From Foliamicus sp963666765 (GTDB taxonomy: Bacteria > Pseudomonadota > Gammaproteobacteria > Steroidobacterales > Foliamicaceae): 64,000 nt of DNA. Under the pieces are notes generated by a model, which had not been told where the DNA came from, made no database searches, and was given only the letters and a program-made list of their open reading frames with translations. This document shows positions 8,388 through 16,938 of this stretch, in pieces; position 1 is the first letter of the stretch; each line of letters opens with the position of its first letter. The DNA lies in assembly GCA_963666765.1 (NCBI GenBank), contig OY762933.1, positions 2,418,001 through 2,482,000 on the forward strand, read 5' to 3'. The translations under genes were made by a program, and so were the position numbers.

Positions 8388-9479
8388 ATGCCGAACCTGG
8401 AAGACCTCAGAAAGCAGCTAGGCGCCATCGACCGCCAGATCATCGGCCTGCTCGCGCGGCGCCAGGACATCTCCGCGCAAGTCGGCAAAGTCAAGCACGA
8501 CGCGGGCGTTCCCTCGCGCGATTTCGCCCAGGAGGTGCGCGTGGTGACCCGGGCCCGCGACCAGGCTGAAAAGGCGGGTCTGCCGGGCGATCTGGCCGAG
8601 GACATCGTGCGTCTGCTGATCAACGCGTCGCTGTCGCGCCAGGAGCGGGTGCGGCTGCAGGCTCGGGGCCAGGGCCAGGGCCACCGGGCGCTGGTCGTGG
8701 GTGGCGGCGGTCAGATGGGCCGCTGGTTTTGTGAATTCCTGGGATCGCAGGGTTATGCGGTAACGGTCGCCGATCCGCACAGTCCGCCCGGAAAGCTCTC
8801 CCACGTGGAGGACTGGCGCGACGCTTCGGGCGACTTCGAGATCACGGTCGTAGCCGCGCCGGTAGCGGCCAGCGCCGACATTCTTGCGGACATGCACCGG
8901 GCGCGCCATGCGGGACTGATCTTCGACATCGCTTCGATCAAGAACCCGGTAAAGAACGTGTTGAGGAGCATGGCTGTCGACGGAATGCAGGCGGCTTCGA
9001 TCCACCCGATGTTCGGACCCGATACCGACCTGCTGTCCGGCTGTCACATATTGCTGATGGACGTCGGCGCGCCGGCGGCGACCCGGTCCGCTGCGCGGGT
9101 GTTCGGCGGCACGATGGCCGAAATTCTGCAGGTGCCGCTGGAGGAGCACGACCGGCTCATCGCCTGGGTGCTGGGAGTCTCCCACGCGATCAACCTGGCG
9201 TTCATCCACGCGCTGGAGGAAAGCGGCGAGCAGGCGCCGGTGCTGGCCCGCCTGTCGAGCACTACCTTTGACGCCCAGCTCGATGTCGCCCGCGCGGTGG
9301 CCGGGGACAACCCGCACCTTTACTTCGAAATTCAGCGGCTGAATCCGCATGGCGCGGAAGTACTCGGCGAGTTGATGTCCTCCGTCGACAAGCTCTCCCG
9401 GATTGTTGGCGATGGTGACGAGTCGGCTTTCGTGCGGCTGATGGAAAGCGGCCGCCGCTACCTGGCTGCGCGCGACTAG
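8388..9479 (+). CDS. tyrA: Bifunctional chorismate mutase/prephenate dehydrogenase
   Basis: Tyrosine biosynthesis: chorismate to prephenate, then NAD-dependent oxidation to 4-hydroxyphenylpyruvate; cytosolic, 363 residues. Residues 1-90 are an AroQ-type mutase (LEDLRKQLGAIDRQIIGLLA, with KVKHDAGVP). From about residue 105 a Rossmann domain starts with LVVGGGGQMGRWF, followed by the TyrA motif SIHPMFGPD with the catalytic His near residue 206 and a helical C-terminal dimer domain. This fused order is typical of gammaproteobacteria. The gap to the phytase gene is 76 bp and contains a GGCGTACGCC palindrome followed by TACAAT, a possible -10. The next gene starts 7 bp after its stop. Confidence 0.95.
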   Translation: MPNLEDLRKQLGAIDRQIIGLLARRQDISAQVGKVKHDAGVPSRDFAQEVRVVTRARDQAEKAGLPGDLAEDIVRLLINASLSRQERVRLQARGQGQGHRALVVGGGGQMGRWFCEFLGSQGYAVTVADPHSPPGKLSHVEDWRDASGDFEITVVAAPVAASADILADMHRARHAGLIFDIASIKNPVKNVLRSMAVDGMQAASIHPMFGPDTDLLSGCHILLMDVGAPAATRSAARVFGGTMAEILQVPLEEHDRLIAWVLGVSHAINLAFIHALEESGEQAPVLARLSSTTFDAQLDVARAVAGDNPHLYFEIQRLNPHGAEVLGELMSSVDKLSRIVGDGDESAFVRLMESGRRYLAARD

Positions 9480-9486
9480 GGCAGAG

Positions 9487-10461
9487 ATGAAACCCAGGGT
9501 AAGGATCGTCCTCAGCCGGCGCTGGCCAAAACGCATCGAGTCGATCCTCGATGAGGACTATGAAGTCTGGTCCAATGCCCGGGACCACGCGATGAGCGCG
9601 GCGGCCATGCGCCAGGCACTGCGCCGCGCCGACGGTTTCTGTCCCACCGTGACGGACCGGCTGGATGCCGACGTGCTTCGCGTGCCGTCGCCGCGCACCC
9701 GGATTGTGGCCAACTTCGGCGTTGGCTTTGAACACATCGACCTGGATGCCGCCCGCCGCTCCGGAATCGTGGTCACCAACACGCCGGATGTGCTTACCGA
9801 TTGCACTGCCGACCTGGCCATGGCGTTGATGCTGGCGGCGGCGCGGGGTGTTGTAAGCGGCGACCGCAGGTTGCGGGCGGGTGACTGGGCGGGCTGGCGG
9901 CCGACCCATATTCCGGGCGTTCGGGTCAGCGGCAAGACCCTGGGCCTGGTGGGCTTCGGACGGATCGGACGGGCCGTGGCGCAGCGGGCGGGGCAGGGAT
10001 TCGGGATGCGCGTGCGTGTCTTTGATCCCCGCCCTCCTTCGGACGAAGAGGCGCGCGGACTGGGCGTTGAGGTCTGCGCCGGTCTGGACGAGCTGCTGGA
10101 GACCAGCGACTTCGTGTCGCTGCACTGCCCCGTCACCCCCGAAACGGAAAGAATGATCGGCGAGCCGCAATTGGCCCGCATGCGCCCGGGGGCGATACTC
10201 ATCAACACCGCGCGCGGAGCGCTGGTGGACGAACACGCGCTTGCCAGGGCGCTGCGTTCGGAACGCCTGGCCGCAGCGGGCCTGGATGTCTACGCACGCG
10301 AACCGGAGGTCCCCGCGGAACTGAAGGAAATCGGCCGGGTGGTACTGCTTCCGCACCTGGGCAGCGCGACGCGCGAGACCCGCGAGGCAATGGGAATGCG
10401 GGTGAAGGAAAACCTGGACCGTTTCTTCGCCGGTCAGGAGCCGCCAGACCGCGTCGCCTGA
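9487..10461 (+). CDS. D-isomer-specific 2-hydroxyacid dehydrogenase
   Basis: NAD(P)H-dependent reductase of a 2-oxoacid, 324 residues, cytosolic. The nucleotide-binding motif is GLVGFGRIGRAVAQRAG (from about residue 154); the catalytic Arg is in NTARGALVDE, Glu in AREPEVP and His in LPHLGSATRE. It most resembles glyoxylate reductase/D-glycerate dehydrogenase. It follows tyrA by 7 bp, probably in one transcript, so a role on hydroxyphenylpyruvate-like substrates is conceivable but not shown. Confidence 0.9.
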   Translation: MKPRVRIVLSRRWPKRIESILDEDYEVWSNARDHAMSAAAMRQALRRADGFCPTVTDRLDADVLRVPSPRTRIVANFGVGFEHIDLDAARRSGIVVTNTPDVLTDCTADLAMALMLAAARGVVSGDRRLRAGDWAGWRPTHIPGVRVSGKTLGLVGFGRIGRAVAQRAGQGFGMRVRVFDPRPPSDEEARGLGVEVCAGLDELLETSDFVSLHCPVTPETERMIGEPQLARMRPGAILINTARGALVDEHALARALRSERLAAAGLDVYAREPEVPAELKEIGRVVLLPHLGSATRETREAMGMRVKENLDRFFAGQEPPDRVA

Positions 10462-10491
10462 CGGAGCGAGGGCGTCCCGCCCTCCTTCCGG
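10462..10491. repeat. Hairpin repeat, GAGGGCG family, copy 1
   Basis: CGGAGCGAGGGCGTCCCGCC followed by CTCCTTCCGG forms an imperfect stem. It starts directly after the dehydrogenase stop codon and is one of six related copies in the window. Confidence 0.65.
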
Positions 10492-10539
10492 TTGCACTTT
10501 ACAATTCCTCGCAATTGCAAGCTTGAAGGGGAAAGGGCA

Positions 10540-11649
10540 ATGAAAGCACGCGCAGCCGTAGCCTGGGCCGCGGGAGAGCCGCTGCGGGTCGAGACCGTGG
10601 AAGTGGAGGGTCCGCGCGAAGGCGAGGCGCTGGTGCGTATCGTCGCGACCGGCGTTTGTCACACCGATGCCTACACGTTATCGGGTGACGATCCGGAGGG
10701 CGCGTTTCCCGCCATACTCGGCCACGAAGGCGGTGGCATCGTCGAAGAGGTCGGCGCCGGCGTCACCAGCGTCAAGCCCGGCGACCACGTGATCCCGCTG
10801 TATACGCCTGAATGCCGCGAATGCGATTTCTGCACGTCCGGCCTGACCAATCTATGCCAGGCCATTCGCGTTACCCAGGGGCAGGGCCTGATGCCGGACG
10901 GCAGCAGCCGCTTTTCCTCAGGCGGCAAGACCGTCCTGCACTACATGGGCACCTCCACTTTTTCGGAGTACACGGTGCTGCCGGAGATCGCCCTGGCCAG
11001 GGTCAATCCGGCTGCGCCGCTGGACAAGGTCTGCCTGCTGGGTTGCGGCATCACAACCGGTATAGGGGCGGTACTCAACACGGCCAGGGTGCGCGCCGGA
11101 TCCACGGTGGCGGTTTTCGGTCTGGGCGGTATCGGCCTGAGCGTCATCCAGGGAGCGGTCATGGCCCGCGCCGGGCGCATCATCGCCATCGACATCAATC
11201 CGTCCAAGTTTGAGATGGCCGGCCAGTTGGGCGCTACCGACTTCGTGAATCCGAAGGACCACGGTGCGCCGATACAGGAGGTCATCGTGGATTTGACCGA
11301 TGGCGGCGTGGATTACTCGTTCGAATGCGTGGGCAACGTGGAGCTGATGCGGGCCGCGCTTGAATGCTGCCACAAGGGTTGGGGCGAAAGCACCATCATA
11401 GGCGTGGCCGGCGCCGGGCAGGAGATCGCCACGCGGCCGTTCCAGCTTGTGACGGGGCGCGTGTGGCGCGGCACGGCGTTCGGCGGCGTGCGCGGGCGCA
11501 GCGATCTGCCCGGCATGGTGGACCAGTACATGGGCGGGGAAATCGAAGTGGACCGGATGATCACGCACACGATGCAACTCGACGACATCAACGATGCCTT
11601 CCACCTGATGCACGAGGGCGAAAGCATCCGTTCGGTGGTCTATTTCTGA
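10540..11649 (+). CDS. frmA: S-(hydroxymethyl)glutathione dehydrogenase / class III alcohol dehydrogenase
   Basis: Oxidises the formaldehyde-glutathione adduct to S-formylglutathione with NAD; 369 residues, cytosolic. Catalytic zinc ligands are in GVCHTDAY, GHEGGGIVEEVG and LLGCGITTGIGAV; the structural zinc loop has four Cys in CRECDFCTSGLTNLC. The Rossmann motif is VFGLGGIGLSV. ATG 10540 is preceded by GAAGGGGAAAGGG and matches family starts; a TTG start 16 codons upstream would add an atypical extension. The S-formylglutathione hydrolase gene follows by 10 bp, and glutathione synthase lies 3 kb away. Confidence 0.96.
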   Translation: MKARAAVAWAAGEPLRVETVEVEGPREGEALVRIVATGVCHTDAYTLSGDDPEGAFPAILGHEGGGIVEEVGAGVTSVKPGDHVIPLYTPECRECDFCTSGLTNLCQAIRVTQGQGLMPDGSSRFSSGGKTVLHYMGTSTFSEYTVLPEIALARVNPAAPLDKVCLLGCGITTGIGAVLNTARVRAGSTVAVFGLGGIGLSVIQGAVMARAGRIIAIDINPSKFEMAGQLGATDFVNPKDHGAPIQEVIVDLTDGGVDYSFECVGNVELMRAALECCHKGWGESTIIGVAGAGQEIATRPFQLVTGRVWRGTAFGGVRGRSDLPGMVDQYMGGEIEVDRMITHTMQLDDINDAFHLMHEGESIRSVVYF

Positions 11650-11659
11650 TCGCCTGCCT

Positions 11660-12520
11660 GTGAGAATCGTGGCGGAGAGCCGGTGCCACGAAGGCCGGCA
11701 GCTTACGGTCGAACACGCCTCGGACGTTTGTGGCTGCCCGATGCGTTTCGCGTTGTTCCTGCCGCCGGGCCTGGCGGAAGGCGGCAGGGCGCCGGCGCTT
11801 TATTTTCTTTCCGGCCTGACCTGCACCGAGGAAAACTTTACCGTCAAGGCCGGCGCCCAGCGCTTCGCCGCTCAATCCGGCCTGGCCTTGGTCGTGCCCG
11901 ATACCAGTCCCCGAAATACAGGTATTCCGGTCGAAGACGACGAGGACTTTCTGGGCTCGGGAGCCGGCTTCTACCTCAATGCGACCCAGGCTCCCTGGTC
12001 GGCGCACTACCGGATGTACGACTACGTAAGCAGGGAGCTGCCGCGGTTCGTGGAATCGTCCTTTCCGATTGATCCCGCGCGGCGCGGAATCGCCGGACAT
12101 TCCATGGGCGGGCACGGCGCGCTCGTTATCGCGCTGCGCAACCCGGGACGCTACCGTTCCGTCTCCGCTCTGGCCCCGATCTCCAATCCCACTTCTTCGC
12201 CCTGGGGGCGCGCGGCCTTCGCAGCCTACCTGGGCGAGGAAGGCCCCGCCTGGCAGGAATACGACGCCAGCGCGCTGGTGCGAAAGGCGCAGCTGGACCT
12301 GGAGATCCGCATCGATCTCGGCAGCGCCGATCCATTCCGCGAAGAGGAACTGAGGGTCGAGCAGTTCCTCGCGGCCTGTCGCGAGTCCGGCCAGCGCGTG
12401 AATTTCCATCTGCGCGGCGGTTACGATCACGGCTACTTTTTCGTCAGTTCCTTCATTGAGGGCCATGTCCGCCATCACGCTGCCGCGCTGGCGGCCGGTG
12501 ACGCCAGTGACGATGGCTGA
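11660..12520 (+). CDS. fghA: S-formylglutathione hydrolase
   Basis: Second step of glutathione-dependent formaldehyde detoxification, giving formate and glutathione; 286 residues, alpha/beta-hydrolase (esterase D) fold. The family's FLSGLTCTEENF block, the nucleophile elbow GHSMGGHGAL and the catalytic His region GGYDHGYFFVSSFI are all present. The start is a GTG 10 bp after the dehydrogenase stop. Its last codons overlap the pdxH start, indicating a dehydrogenase-hydrolase-pdxH operon. Confidence 0.95.
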   Translation: MRIVAESRCHEGRQLTVEHASDVCGCPMRFALFLPPGLAEGGRAPALYFLSGLTCTEENFTVKAGAQRFAAQSGLALVVPDTSPRNTGIPVEDDEDFLGSGAGFYLNATQAPWSAHYRMYDYVSRELPRFVESSFPIDPARRGIAGHSMGGHGALVIALRNPGRYRSVSALAPISNPTSSPWGRAAFAAYLGEEGPAWQEYDASALVRKAQLDLEIRIDLGSADPFREEELRVEQFLAACRESGQRVNFHLRGGYDHGYFFVSSFIEGHVRHHAAALAAGDASDDG

Positions 12521-13184
12521 CTTGGGCGGCGCGCCGCCCGCAGATCCCCTTCCTGTCCTCGGCGAGTGGCTGGACGCTGCCGCCGGCCTGACCGATCGGC
12601 CGAATCCACATTCGTTTGTGCTTTCAACTACCGACGCGAGTGGCCGGGCGGATGCGCGTGTGGTGTTGCTCAAGGACTACGATGGAGACAGGGGAATCCT
12701 CGTTTTTTATACAAATTACCTGTCCGCGAAGGGCCGGCAGCTTGCCGCCCGTCCCGAGGCGTCAGCCCTGTTTCACTGGGACCGGCTGGGAGTGCAGGCC
12801 CGCGTTCGCGGTCCGGTGGTCATGTCGCCTGCTTCCGAAAGTGATGCTTATTTCGCTACTCGCAGCTGGGAAAGCCAACTCGCCGCCTGGGCCAGCGATC
12901 AGAGCAAGCCGGTTTCCTCGCGGGACGACCTCGAGGCGCGGATGAACGAGGCGGCGGCCCGGTTCGGCGGCGACGGCCGCGACTGGGGCAGTGGCGAGCC
13001 GCCACGCGCCATAAGCCGCCCGCCCCACTGGGGCGGCTACCGGCTGTGGGCGCGCGAGGTGGAACTTTGGATGCAAGGCGGCGCGCGCCTGCATGATCGG
13101 ATTTGCTGGTCGAGAGATCTCGAGGCGGCGGCCGGCGGTGAATTTGCTCCGGGCCCCTGGGCCGCTGCGCGCCTGCAGCCTTAG
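12513..13184 (+). CDS. pdxH: Pyridoxamine/pyridoxine 5'-phosphate oxidase
   Basis: FMN enzyme making pyridoxal 5'-phosphate; 223 residues from the ATG at 12513, close to the usual length near 218. Typical blocks are PNPHSFVLST, ADARVVLLKDYD, FYTNYLSAKGRQL, ALFHWDRLGVQ, SWESQLAAWASDQS and PPHWGGYRL. An ATG at 12465 in the same frame would add 16 residues deep inside the upstream gene and is less likely. The start overlaps the hydrolase stop by 8 bp. Confidence 0.93.
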   Translation: MADLGGAPPADPLPVLGEWLDAAAGLTDRPNPHSFVLSTTDASGRADARVVLLKDYDGDRGILVFYTNYLSAKGRQLAARPEASALFHWDRLGVQARVRGPVVMSPASESDAYFATRSWESQLAAWASDQSKPVSSRDDLEARMNEAAARFGGDGRDWGSGEPPRAISRPPHWGGYRLWAREVELWMQGGARLHDRICWSRDLEAAAGGEFAPGPWAAARLQP

Positions 13185-13185
13185 C

Positions 13186-13272
13186 TCCGCCGAAGGCGTT
13201 TCGCCTTGGAGGAGTTTCCCCGGGAGGGAAGGCGTCTCGCCGTCCCGGAGGACGGGACGCCCTCGCTCCCGG
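13186..13272. repeat. Hairpin repeat, GAGGGCG family, copy 2 (double hairpin)
   Basis: Two adjacent hairpins fill the space between the convergent pdxH and ampE genes. The second (13222-13270) pairs GGGAGGGAAGGCGTC with GACGCCCTCGCTCCC. It may act as a bidirectional terminator although no T-run follows. Confidence 0.65.
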
Positions 13273-13280
13273 AGGACGCC

Positions 13281-14144
13281 CTAGTAGACCACGCCCAGGA
13301 TTACGGCCACGGCCACGATCGGCCCCCAGACCCAGTGCAGACTGCGCTCCACCAGCACGACCGCGCCGCGCACCCGGTCCGGGCGGTCGCCCAGCGCCTG
13401 CGCGCCCACCACGCTGAGAACGGTGCCCGTGCCCTCGAAAAGGTTTGACTGCTGGTCCGCCGGTATGCCCCGCCAGGCGTTGACCGCATCGTCGAAATTG
13501 CCGGCCAGGGCGAAGCTGGCGGACGTAATGCGGGCCGGAACCCAGGCGCCCACGCCGTGCAACTTGACTGTAGCCCGATGCAGTTCCTCACCGCCGGGCA
13601 AGGTGGCCGTGAACCGGCGCAGGCTGTTCAGCACGCGGAAGCCGAAAGCGAAAGCCGGACCCAGTGGCCCTGCGACCAGGAACCAGAAAATTACGCCGAA
13701 AATCCGGTTATTGGCTTTCCGGTAGGTTGCCTCTTCCACCGCGGTCGCCTGGTCCTTTGACTTGTCTGGCGCCCCCCCGCCGAGGATGACTTCCGCCTGG
13801 GCCCTGGCGCCGTCTGAATCGCCGGCGTCGGCCTTGTCGTGAAAGGCGAGGGCCTCGGCCTTCAGGTCGCGCGGCCCGAAGGAGAACAACAGGACAATCA
13901 CCGCGAACACGAACCACGCAATCATCCAGTCGTCGCGCAGCAGCCAGGCAATGATTCCGACCGGGACTGCGCATACCAGCGTAAGACCCGCGACGATGTA
14001 AGGCGCGGCGCGCTTGTCCAGGCGAATCAGGCGTTGCGCCAGTTGGTTCGCCTGCTCCTCCAGCCCCCGGAACTCACGCAGATGCGACCATCGCGCCAGG
14101 TAGCGTTCAGCGTATATGCCAATAAGCAGGGCCAATAGTTTCAT
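13281..14144 (-). CDS. ampE: AmpE-like membrane protein (CobD/CbiB superfamily)
   Basis: Inner-membrane protein of 287 residues with several hydrophobic segments (about residues 2-10, 45-66, 70-87, 145-170 and the C-terminal VWGPIVAVAVILGVVY). The N-terminus MKLLALLIGIYAERYLARWS and the domain NRIFGVIFWFLVAGPLGPAF fit the AmpE family. It overlaps ampD by ATGA, the classic ampDE order. AmpE is thought to act with AmpD in peptidoglycan recycling and beta-lactamase signalling; its molecular function is uncertain. Confidence 0.82.
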   Translation of the reverse strand: MKLLALLIGIYAERYLARWSHLREFRGLEEQANQLAQRLIRLDKRAAPYIVAGLTLVCAVPVGIIAWLLRDDWMIAWFVFAVIVLLFSFGPRDLKAEALAFHDKADAGDSDGARAQAEVILGGGAPDKSKDQATAVEEATYRKANNRIFGVIFWFLVAGPLGPAFAFGFRVLNSLRRFTATLPGGEELHRATVKLHGVGAWVPARITSASFALAGNFDDAVNAWRGIPADQQSNLFEGTGTVLSVVGAQALGDRPDRVRGAVVLVERSLHWVWGPIVAVAVILGVVY

Positions 14145-14713
14145 TTCTCGCGCTCTCCAGCCCGGGCCAGTTCCGCCGCCAGCCTCGCCCAGTCGAAAGT
14201 TTGTCCCGGGTCCCATTTGCGCCCGGGGGCAATATCGCTGTGTCCCACGACCGGTGCGTTCCGCAGGGAAGGCAGACCGTCCCGCAAAGCCGTTATGGCG
14301 GCACAGACCTGATTGTATTGCCTATCGGTGAAAGGAGTAGCCGCGTCACCCTCCAATTCCAGTCCGACGGAGTAGTCGTTGCAGGAGGAACGGCCACGGA
14401 ACTCGGACTCGCCGGCGTGCCAGGCGCGCTCCAGCACGCTCACGAACTGCACCAGTTCGCCATCGCGGCGCACCAGGAAATGCGACGAAACCCGCAAGTC
14501 CGCCAGCCTCCGGAAGTAGGGGTGGGCCGACGGGTCGAGCCTTCCGAAGAACAGGTCCTCGATTTCGCTGCCCCCGAACTCGCCGGGCGGCAGCGAAATG
14601 GCATGCAGAACCAGCAGGCCGATGTCGGAACCCGGCGGCCGGGCATCGCGGTGAGGGCACGGCGACTGCCGCGCGCCCTGCATCAGGCCGGTATCCGGAT
14701 TCAGCCTAAGCAC
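14141..14713 (-). CDS. ampD: 1,6-anhydro-N-acetylmuramoyl-L-alanine amidase
   Basis: Cytosolic zinc amidase of peptidoglycan recycling, 190 residues. The amidase_2 fold shows zinc ligands in LLVLHAISLP, VVGHSDIAPG and the Asp of KWDPG, plus RAWHAGES and NDYSVGLELEG. The typical AmpD N-terminus with conserved Pro/His-rich SPCPHRDARPPG is present. ampE follows with a 4-bp overlap. anmK, another gene of the same recycling route, lies about 7 kb away. Confidence 0.93.
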   Translation of the reverse strand: MLRLNPDTGLMQGARQSPCPHRDARPPGSDIGLLVLHAISLPPGEFGGSEIEDLFFGRLDPSAHPYFRRLADLRVSSHFLVRRDGELVQFVSVLERAWHAGESEFRGRSSCNDYSVGLELEGDAATPFTDRQYNQVCAAITALRDGLPSLRNAPVVGHSDIAPGRKWDPGQTFDWARLAAELARAGEREK

Positions 14714-14747
14714 TTCACTCGCACGCTAGAACTACGGCATTTCGTGG

Positions 14748-14870
14748 GTGCATATACCCCGCCCTTCCGGGAGTGTGTGAGCCAGTGGGCGCCGATGATC
14801 CGGCGCTCACAGCGGAACCAAGCTCCATGGGTGGAATAATGCGTCTCCCGGAAGGGCGGGTTATATGCAC
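14748..14870. mobile_element. MITE-like element with 26-bp terminal inverted repeats
   Basis: The arms at 14748-14773 and 14845-14870 are inverted copies with a single mismatch, giving a 123-bp unit with no plausible gene. A second small inverted pair (GTGAGC near 14776 and GCTCAC near 14805) lies inside, so the unit can fold extensively. It sits between the divergent ampD and gshB starts, where a terminator would not be expected. No clear target duplication is visible. Confidence 0.6.
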
Positions 14871-14923
14871 TCGCGCAACCACTTAAAATGTGGCCGGCCA
14901 GCGTCATTCCCTGATCCCCGAAG

Positions 14924-15886
14924 ATGAAATCCCGAACTCTCGGCGTAGTCATGGACCCTATCGGTACCATCACGCCGCAAAAGGATAGCACCCTGACACT
15001 GCTCCGAGAGGCGCGGCGGCGAGGTATTTCGCTCTATCACTTCACCCTGAACGATATCGAAATCAGGGACGGACGCGCCTACGGGCGGGGGGCTCCGCTT
15101 GAAGTAACCGATGACGACGGCGACTGGTTCCGACTCGATGCAGCGCGCGACATGCCCCTCGGCGATCTGGATTTCCTTTTCATGCGCAAGGATCCTCCGT
15201 TCAACGCCGAGTACATCTTCGCAACATACGTGCTGCAGCGGGCCCAGGACGAGGGGGCGCTGGTGGTAAACGATCCCCAGGCCCTGCGGGACGTAAACGA
15301 AAAGGTGTTCATCGCGTGGTTCCCCGAACTCGCGCCTCCCACCATCGTCACCCGCTCGATGGACCGTATCCGCGCCTTCCTGTCCGAGCATGGGCGCATC
15401 GTGGTCAAGCCACTGGACATGATGGGAGGCCATTCGATCTTTGCCCTGGACGAAGCGGACAAGAACCTTGCGGTGATTCTCGAGACCATCACCGCCGGCG
15501 AAACCCGCTACGCGATGGCGCAGCGGCACCTGCCCGAAATCGTTGACGGCGATCGGCGGGTGCTGTTGATTGACGGCCGGCCGGTGAGCCCGGCGCTGAA
15601 CCGCGTGCCCCGGACCGATGACAATCGCGGCAACCTGATGGCCGGGGCGCGGGCGGAGGTGTGCGATCTGACGCCCCGGGACGTTCAGATCTGCGAACGC
15701 GTAGGCGCGGAGCTGGCGGTTCGCGGAGTGGCGTTTGCCGGACTGGACATCATCGGCGACTACCTGACCGAGGTGAACATCACCAGCCCCACGGGAATCC
15801 GGGAAATCCAGAAACTGGCGGGAGTGGATGCCGCCGCCCTGCTCTTCGACAGCCTGCTGGAGCGCGTGGGCCGGAGTGTCCCGTAG
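14924..15886 (+). CDS. gshB: Glutathione synthase
   Basis: ATP-dependent ligation of gamma-glutamylcysteine with glycine; 320 residues, cytosolic ATP-grasp enzyme. Family blocks include MDPIGTITPQKDSTLTLL, DFLFMRKDPPFNAEYIFATY, VNDPQALRDVNEKVF, VVKPLDMMGGHSIF and FAGLDIIGDYLTEVNITSPT. Full length for the family. yqgE and ruvX follow in the same direction, the gshB-yqgE-ruvX order common in gammaproteobacteria. Its product supports the formaldehyde pathway upstream. Confidence 0.96.
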   Translation: MKSRTLGVVMDPIGTITPQKDSTLTLLREARRRGISLYHFTLNDIEIRDGRAYGRGAPLEVTDDDGDWFRLDAARDMPLGDLDFLFMRKDPPFNAEYIFATYVLQRAQDEGALVVNDPQALRDVNEKVFIAWFPELAPPTIVTRSMDRIRAFLSEHGRIVVKPLDMMGGHSIFALDEADKNLAVILETITAGETRYAMAQRHLPEIVDGDRRVLLIDGRPVSPALNRVPRTDDNRGNLMAGARAEVCDLTPRDVQICERVGAELAVRGVAFAGLDIIGDYLTEVNITSPTGIREIQKLAGVDAAALLFDSLLERVGRSVP

Positions 15887-15930
15887 CGCCGGTAGATATA
15901 ATCCCGGCAGATACGCAGAAACCGGCCATC

Positions 15931-16494
15931 ATGGAAGAATTCGACTCACTTTCCGGCAAGCTTCTCATCGCCATGCCGGCGATGCCCGATTCCCGCTTTC
16001 GCCAGACCGTAACTTATCTGTGCGGGCACAACAGTGACGGCGCCCTAGGGATCGTCATCAACCGCCCTTCCGACATGAAGCTCGGAGAGGTGTTCGAGCA
16101 GCTTGCACTCAACAGCGGAGATCGCGACCTCGCCAACCAGAATATCCTCAAGGGCGGACCGGTAAACCGCGAGCGGGGATTTGTGCTGCATGAGGCCGGA
16201 GGCATCTGGGATTCCACGATCTCCGTTTGCGGCAACATCGAGGTGACCACCTCGCGTGACGTGTTGTCGGCGATCGCAGGGGGCAAGGGCCCGCGCCGTG
16301 CGCTTCTTGCCCTGGGCTGCGCCGGCTGGGGCGAGGGTCAGCTGGAACAGGAACTGCGCTCCAACTCCTGGCTGGTGGTGGACGCGACGGAAGAAATTTT
16401 GTTTGATACCCCCTACGAGCAGCGCTGGGCCGCTTCCGCGGCGCTGCTGGGGGTGGACGTCTCCCGGCTGGGGCTGCAAGCCGGCAACGCCTGA
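15931..16494 (+). CDS. yqgE: YqgE/AlgH family protein
   Basis: 187-residue member of the UPF0301 family of unknown biochemical function. Characteristic blocks: LSGKLLIAMPAMPDSRFRQT, GALGIVINRPSDMKLGEVFEQL, LKGGPVNRERGFVLH and LALGCAGWGEGQLEQEL. ATG 15931 gives the conserved N-terminus; an upstream in-frame extension overlaps gshB and is not used. It lies between gshB and ruvX. Confidence 0.92.
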   Translation: MEEFDSLSGKLLIAMPAMPDSRFRQTVTYLCGHNSDGALGIVINRPSDMKLGEVFEQLALNSGDRDLANQNILKGGPVNRERGFVLHEAGGIWDSTISVCGNIEVTTSRDVLSAIAGGKGPRRALLALGCAGWGEGQLEQELRSNSWLVVDATEEILFDTPYEQRWAASAALLGVDVSRLGLQAGNA

Positions 16495-16524
16495 CGCGAT
16501 TCCTCCGCCCGCGCGGCGTACGTA

Positions 16525-16938
16525 ATGCGGACCGAGCCTGCGATTGCCCTCGACTTCGGATTGAAGCGCGTGGGCGTGGCGACCGCGACCGGCGGCGTCA
16601 TTACGCCGCGCCGGCACCTGCCGGCGCACGCCGGCGAACCCCAGTGGGGAGAGCTGGATCGCCTGGTTCGTGACTACAGTCCGCAGGTACTGGTGCTGGG
16701 CTGTCCGCCCGATCCCGATCCCGAACTGGGAGGTGCGCTCAAGCGGTTTCGCAGGCGCCTGCAGGACCGTTACGGGCTGTCGGTGGAAACAATTCAGGAA
16801 CACCTCACGACCCGGGAGGCGCAGGCCCGGCTGCGGGAGCGGCGTTCATCCAAGATACCTGGCCGGCGGATCCGCAAGGGAGAGGTCGACAGCCTTGCCG
16901 CATGCCTGATAGCCCAGGACTGGCAGGAGACAGCATGA
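16525..16938 (+). CDS. ruvX: RuvX/YqgF-type RNase H-fold nuclease
   Basis: 137-residue putative Holliday-junction resolvase or pre-16S rRNA maturation nuclease. The first acidic motif AIALDFGLKRVGVATA and the C-terminal EVDSLAACLIAQ motif of the family are present, with the middle acidic residue in IQEHLTTREAQ. In many YqgF proteins the middle motif is ExxTS; here Ser is replaced by Thr. The stop overlaps the next start by ATGA. Confidence 0.9.
   Translation: MRTEPAIALDFGLKRVGVATATGGVITPRRHLPAHAGEPQWGELDRLVRDYSPQVLVLGCPPDPDPELGGALKRFRRRLQDRYGLSVETIQEHLTTREAQARLRERRSSKIPGRRIRKGEVDSLAACLIAQDWQETA

Noticed and set aside
9262..10662. 466-codon minus-strand frame opposite the hydroxyacid dehydrogenase
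   Set aside because: Antisense shadow spanning two real genes.
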